Positions 62,259 through 64,000 of a stretch of 64,000 bases of DNA are shown in pieces. The translations under genes were made by a program, and so were the position numbers. Numbering within the stretch: the stretch's first letter is position 1; each line of letters begins with the position of its first letter. The notes beneath the pieces are model-generated. The model had not been told where the DNA came from and did no database searches. It saw nothing but the letters and a program-made list of their open reading frames with translations. The stretch comes from Ruminococcus sp. (GTDB lineage Bacteria; Bacillota; Clostridia; Oscillospirales; Ruminococcaceae): the NCBI GenBank assembly GCA_017542125.1, contig JAFXXU010000042.1:62001-126000 (forward strand), written 5' to 3'.

Positions 62259-63587
62259 TCAGAACATCGAGAACATTATGTTGTTCATTATGCTCTCAAG
62301 CATTTCCTGTCTGCCCGATGTGAGCGAAGCAGTTACCTCGCCCTTCTCAAGCGCATATTTCTCAAGGTCTTCCATCGTTACCTTGCCGTCAATGATGTCC
62401 TTGCCGATGCCCGTAGTCCACGAAGCATATCTGTCAGCTACGAACTTGTCTACCCTGCCGTCCTCGATCAGCTTGGCTGCGATGCGCAGACCCAGTGCAA
62501 AGGTGTCCATACCGGCTATGTAGCTGTAGAAGATGTCCTCCTTGGTGTAGGAGCCGCGGCGGGCCTTGGAGTCAAAGTTCAGACCGCCGTTGGTGAAACC
62601 GCCTGCCTTCAGCACTTCATACATACAAAGAGCTGCGTCGTAAACGTTGGTGGGGAACTGGTCGGTATCCCAGCCGAGGAGCGGATCGCCCTGGTTAGCG
62701 TCGATGGAACCGAAGAAGCCGTTGTCACGGGCTACTCTCAGCTCGTGCTGGAAGGTGTGCTGTGCAAGGGTGGCGTGGTTAGCCTCGATGTTCATCTTGA
62801 AATCCTTGTCAAGGCCGTACTTGCGCAGGAAGCCGATAACAGTAGCGGTGTCGAAATCGTACTGATGCTTGGTGGGCTCCTTTGGCTTGGGCTCGATGTA
62901 GAAATCACCCTTGTAGCCCTTGCTCCTTGCATAGTCAACAGACATTCTCATAAGCCTTGCCATGTTATCAAGCTCCAGACCCATATCTGTGTTCAGGAGG
63001 GTCTCGTAGCCCTCACGGCCGCCCCAGAATACATAGCCCATACCGCCCAGCTTGATAGTGGAGTCGATAGCCTTCTTGATCTGTGCAGCAGCGTATGCGA
63101 ATACGTCAGCAGAGGGCGAGGTGCCTGCGCCGTGCATATATCTGGGATGATCGAAGCACTTAGCAGTACCCCACAGCAGCTTCTTTGAGGGATCGGCCTT
63201 CATCTTGCCTGCAACGTAATCTACGATCTCGTCGAACTTCTTGTTGGTCTCAGCCAGATCGCCGTACTCGGGGGAAAGATCGCGGTCGTGATAGCAGAAA
63301 TAATCTATCGAGAGCTTGTCCATGATCTCAAAGGCAGCGTCTACCTTAGCCTTGGCTCTCGCCTCGGGAGCAGTCTCGCCCCAGCTCTTGTCAGCAGTGC
63401 CGACGCCGAACATATCGGTTCCGTCGCCGCCCATGGTATGCCACCAGGAGAGGGCGAATTTCAACTGCTCGCGCATGGTCTTGCCGCAGATTACCTCATC
63501 GGGATCATAATACTTGAACGCCAGAGGATTAGTGGACTTCGGGCCCTCATAAGGGATCTTGGGAATGTTAGCAAAAAACTCAGCCAT
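62259..63587 (-). CDS. xylA: Xylose isomerase
   Basis: 442 residues from the ATG at 63587 (GGAGG 8 bases upstream); the open frame extends further upstream without a site. It interconverts xylose and xylulose, also glucose and fructose, with two metal ions. Features: [21 protein letters not shown] (catalytic His, metal), [29 protein letters not shown] (Glu, Lys), [14 protein letters not shown], and [20 protein letters not shown]. This is the class II (longer) type common in Firmicutes. It is a single gene; a xylulokinase is not in the window. Confidence 0.97.
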   Translation of the reverse strand: MAEFFANIPKIPYEGPKSTNPLAFKYYDPDEVICGKTMREQLKFALSWWHTMGGDGTDMFGVGTADKSWGETAPEARAKAKVDAAFEIMDKLSIDYFCYHDRDLSPEYGDLAETNKKFDEIVDYVAGKMKADPSKKLLWGTAKCFDHPRYMHGAGTSPSADVFAYAAAQIKKAIDSTIKLGGMGYVFWGGREGYETLLNTDMGLELDNMARLMRMSVDYARSKGYKGDFYIEPKPKEPTKHQYDFDTATVIGFLRKYGLDKDFKMNIEANHATLAQHTFQHELRVARDNGFFGSIDANQGDPLLGWDTDQFPTNVYDAALCMYEVLKAGGFTNGGLNFDSKARRGSYTKEDIFYSYIAGMDTFALGLRIAAKLIEDGRVDKFVADRYASWTTGIGKDIIDGKVTMEDLEKYALEKGEVTASLTSGRQEMLESIMNNIMFSMF

Positions 63588-63638
63588 TGTAAAAACCTCC
63601 AATTCTAATTCCTGCTGTACGCAGGGCTTCATAATATA

Positions 63639-63668
63639 ATAATACACCAAAACCGCACGCCTTGTCAA
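63639..63668 (-). promoter_or_regulatory. Promoter of xylA
   Basis: On the minus strand TTGACA (63663-63668), 18 bases, TATTAT (63639-63644). No clear XylR or CRE operator was recognised nearby. Confidence 0.7.
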
Positions 63669-63788
63669 CACAATTTTTGTGGACTTTATAAAGAAATTGC
63701 TGATTTGTGCTTTTGTAATCATCCGGCGCATCATATCGGCCTAAAATGGGGACAAAGTAAATTTCTTCCGGGGTGTCGGCTTTATGCC

Positions 63789-63817
63789 TTGACAATTTAT
63801 ACTATGTGTGGTATAAT
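63789..63817 (+). promoter_or_regulatory. Promoter of nrdR
   Basis: TTGACA (63789-63794), 17 bases, TATAAT (63812-63817), 45 bases before the ATG. Confidence 0.85.
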
Positions 63818-63862
63818 TATTGTACATTCAATACAATATATCCCGAAACGAGGAGTATTATT

Positions 63863-64000
63863 ATGAGATGTCCGTTCTGTAATTTTGAAGACACGAAGGT
63901 CATAGATTCCCGTCCCAGCGAGGGCAAGAAGAGGAGAAGGCGCGAATGCACCAACTGCGGCAAGCGTTTCACCACCTATGAGGTAGTTGAAAAGCCTCTG
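63863..64000 (+). CDS. nrdR: NrdR transcriptional repressor, N-terminal part
   Basis: The first 46 codons are visible before the right edge. [21 protein letters not shown] with [17 protein letters not shown] is the standard NrdR zinc ribbon that binds NrdR boxes in ribonucleotide reductase promoters; the ATP-cone that follows is outside the window. GAGGAG precedes the ATG by 8 bases. The protein normally has about 150 residues. Confidence 0.95.
   Translation, partial: MRCPFCNFEDTKVIDSRPSEGKKRRRRECTNCGKRFTTYEVVEKPL

Overview
The window is about 64 kb of moderately GC-rich DNA from an anaerobic Gram-positive bacterium, most likely a Ruminococcus-like member of the Oscillospiraceae (inference). 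Reasons: strong AGGAGG-type ribosome binding sites, TTGACA-N17-TATAAT promoters, SpoVT and DivIVA, [FeFe]-hydrogenase maturases, xylose isomerase, a serpin, and lipoproteins with Ser/Thr/Glu-rich linkers. No rRNA, CRISPR array, prophage or intact transposon was seen; one tRNA-Arg (ACG) is present. Most genes lie on the minus strand in long, tightly packed operons.

Layout. 1-1.9 kb: the start of a lipoprotein gene, tRNA-Arg, and a second lipoprotein. 1.9-8.0 kb: a signalling operon with a zinc-ribbon/leucine-rich-repeat protein, a Ser/Thr kinase with a C-terminal zinc ribbon, a TerY-type vWA protein, a PP2C phosphatase and an unknown protein (a TerY-P triad), followed by a metallo-beta-lactamase-fold lipoprotein. 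8.4-11.2 kb: a DivIVA-like protein and a divergent [FeFe]-hydrogenase-like, probably sensory, protein. 11.5-26.9 kb: one nearly gapless operon, hydF-hydE-(H-D-K)-(H-D-K)-hypF-nitroreductase-phosphotransferase-hypC-hypD-DUF5680-hypE, holding two tandem nitrogenase-like modules between [FeFe] and [NiFe] hydrogenase maturation genes. Its putative regulator gene follows at 27.0-27.3 kb with a perfect palindrome in its promoter. 28-34 kb: a phosphodiesterase and a glycolytic operon (pgk, tpiA, gpmI) with two interleaved membrane proteins. 34-40 kb: a nucleoside kinase, a type-B carboxylesterase, an Fe-alcohol dehydrogenase, and bioY-birA under a BirA operator.

40-47.7 kb: a Y-family DNA polymerase behind a LexA-box candidate, a YolD-like protein, a small possible beta-grasp protein and a 1713-residue DUF4132 protein. 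47.7-51.2 kb: clpB behind a ribbon-helix-helix protein and a 35-residue membrane peptide. 51.4-56.5 kb: an ABC exporter with a two-component system. 56.7-64 kb: a zinc-ribbon membrane protein, a MITE-like element, an esterase, an ECF sigma factor coupled to a membrane-anchored serpin, a 112-bp tandem repeat, spoVT, xylA and the start of nrdR.

The most unusual part is 18.3-24.6 kb. Two complete NifH-like/NifDK-like triplets are translationally coupled to HydE/HydF and to HypF/C/D/E. HypA, HypB, HydG and any [NiFe]-hydrogenase structural gene are absent from the window. This gene content suggests assembly of, or electron delivery to, an iron-carbonyl/cyanide type cofactor or an unknown reductase. 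All functional statements are read from sequence motifs and family knowledge; no database search was run.
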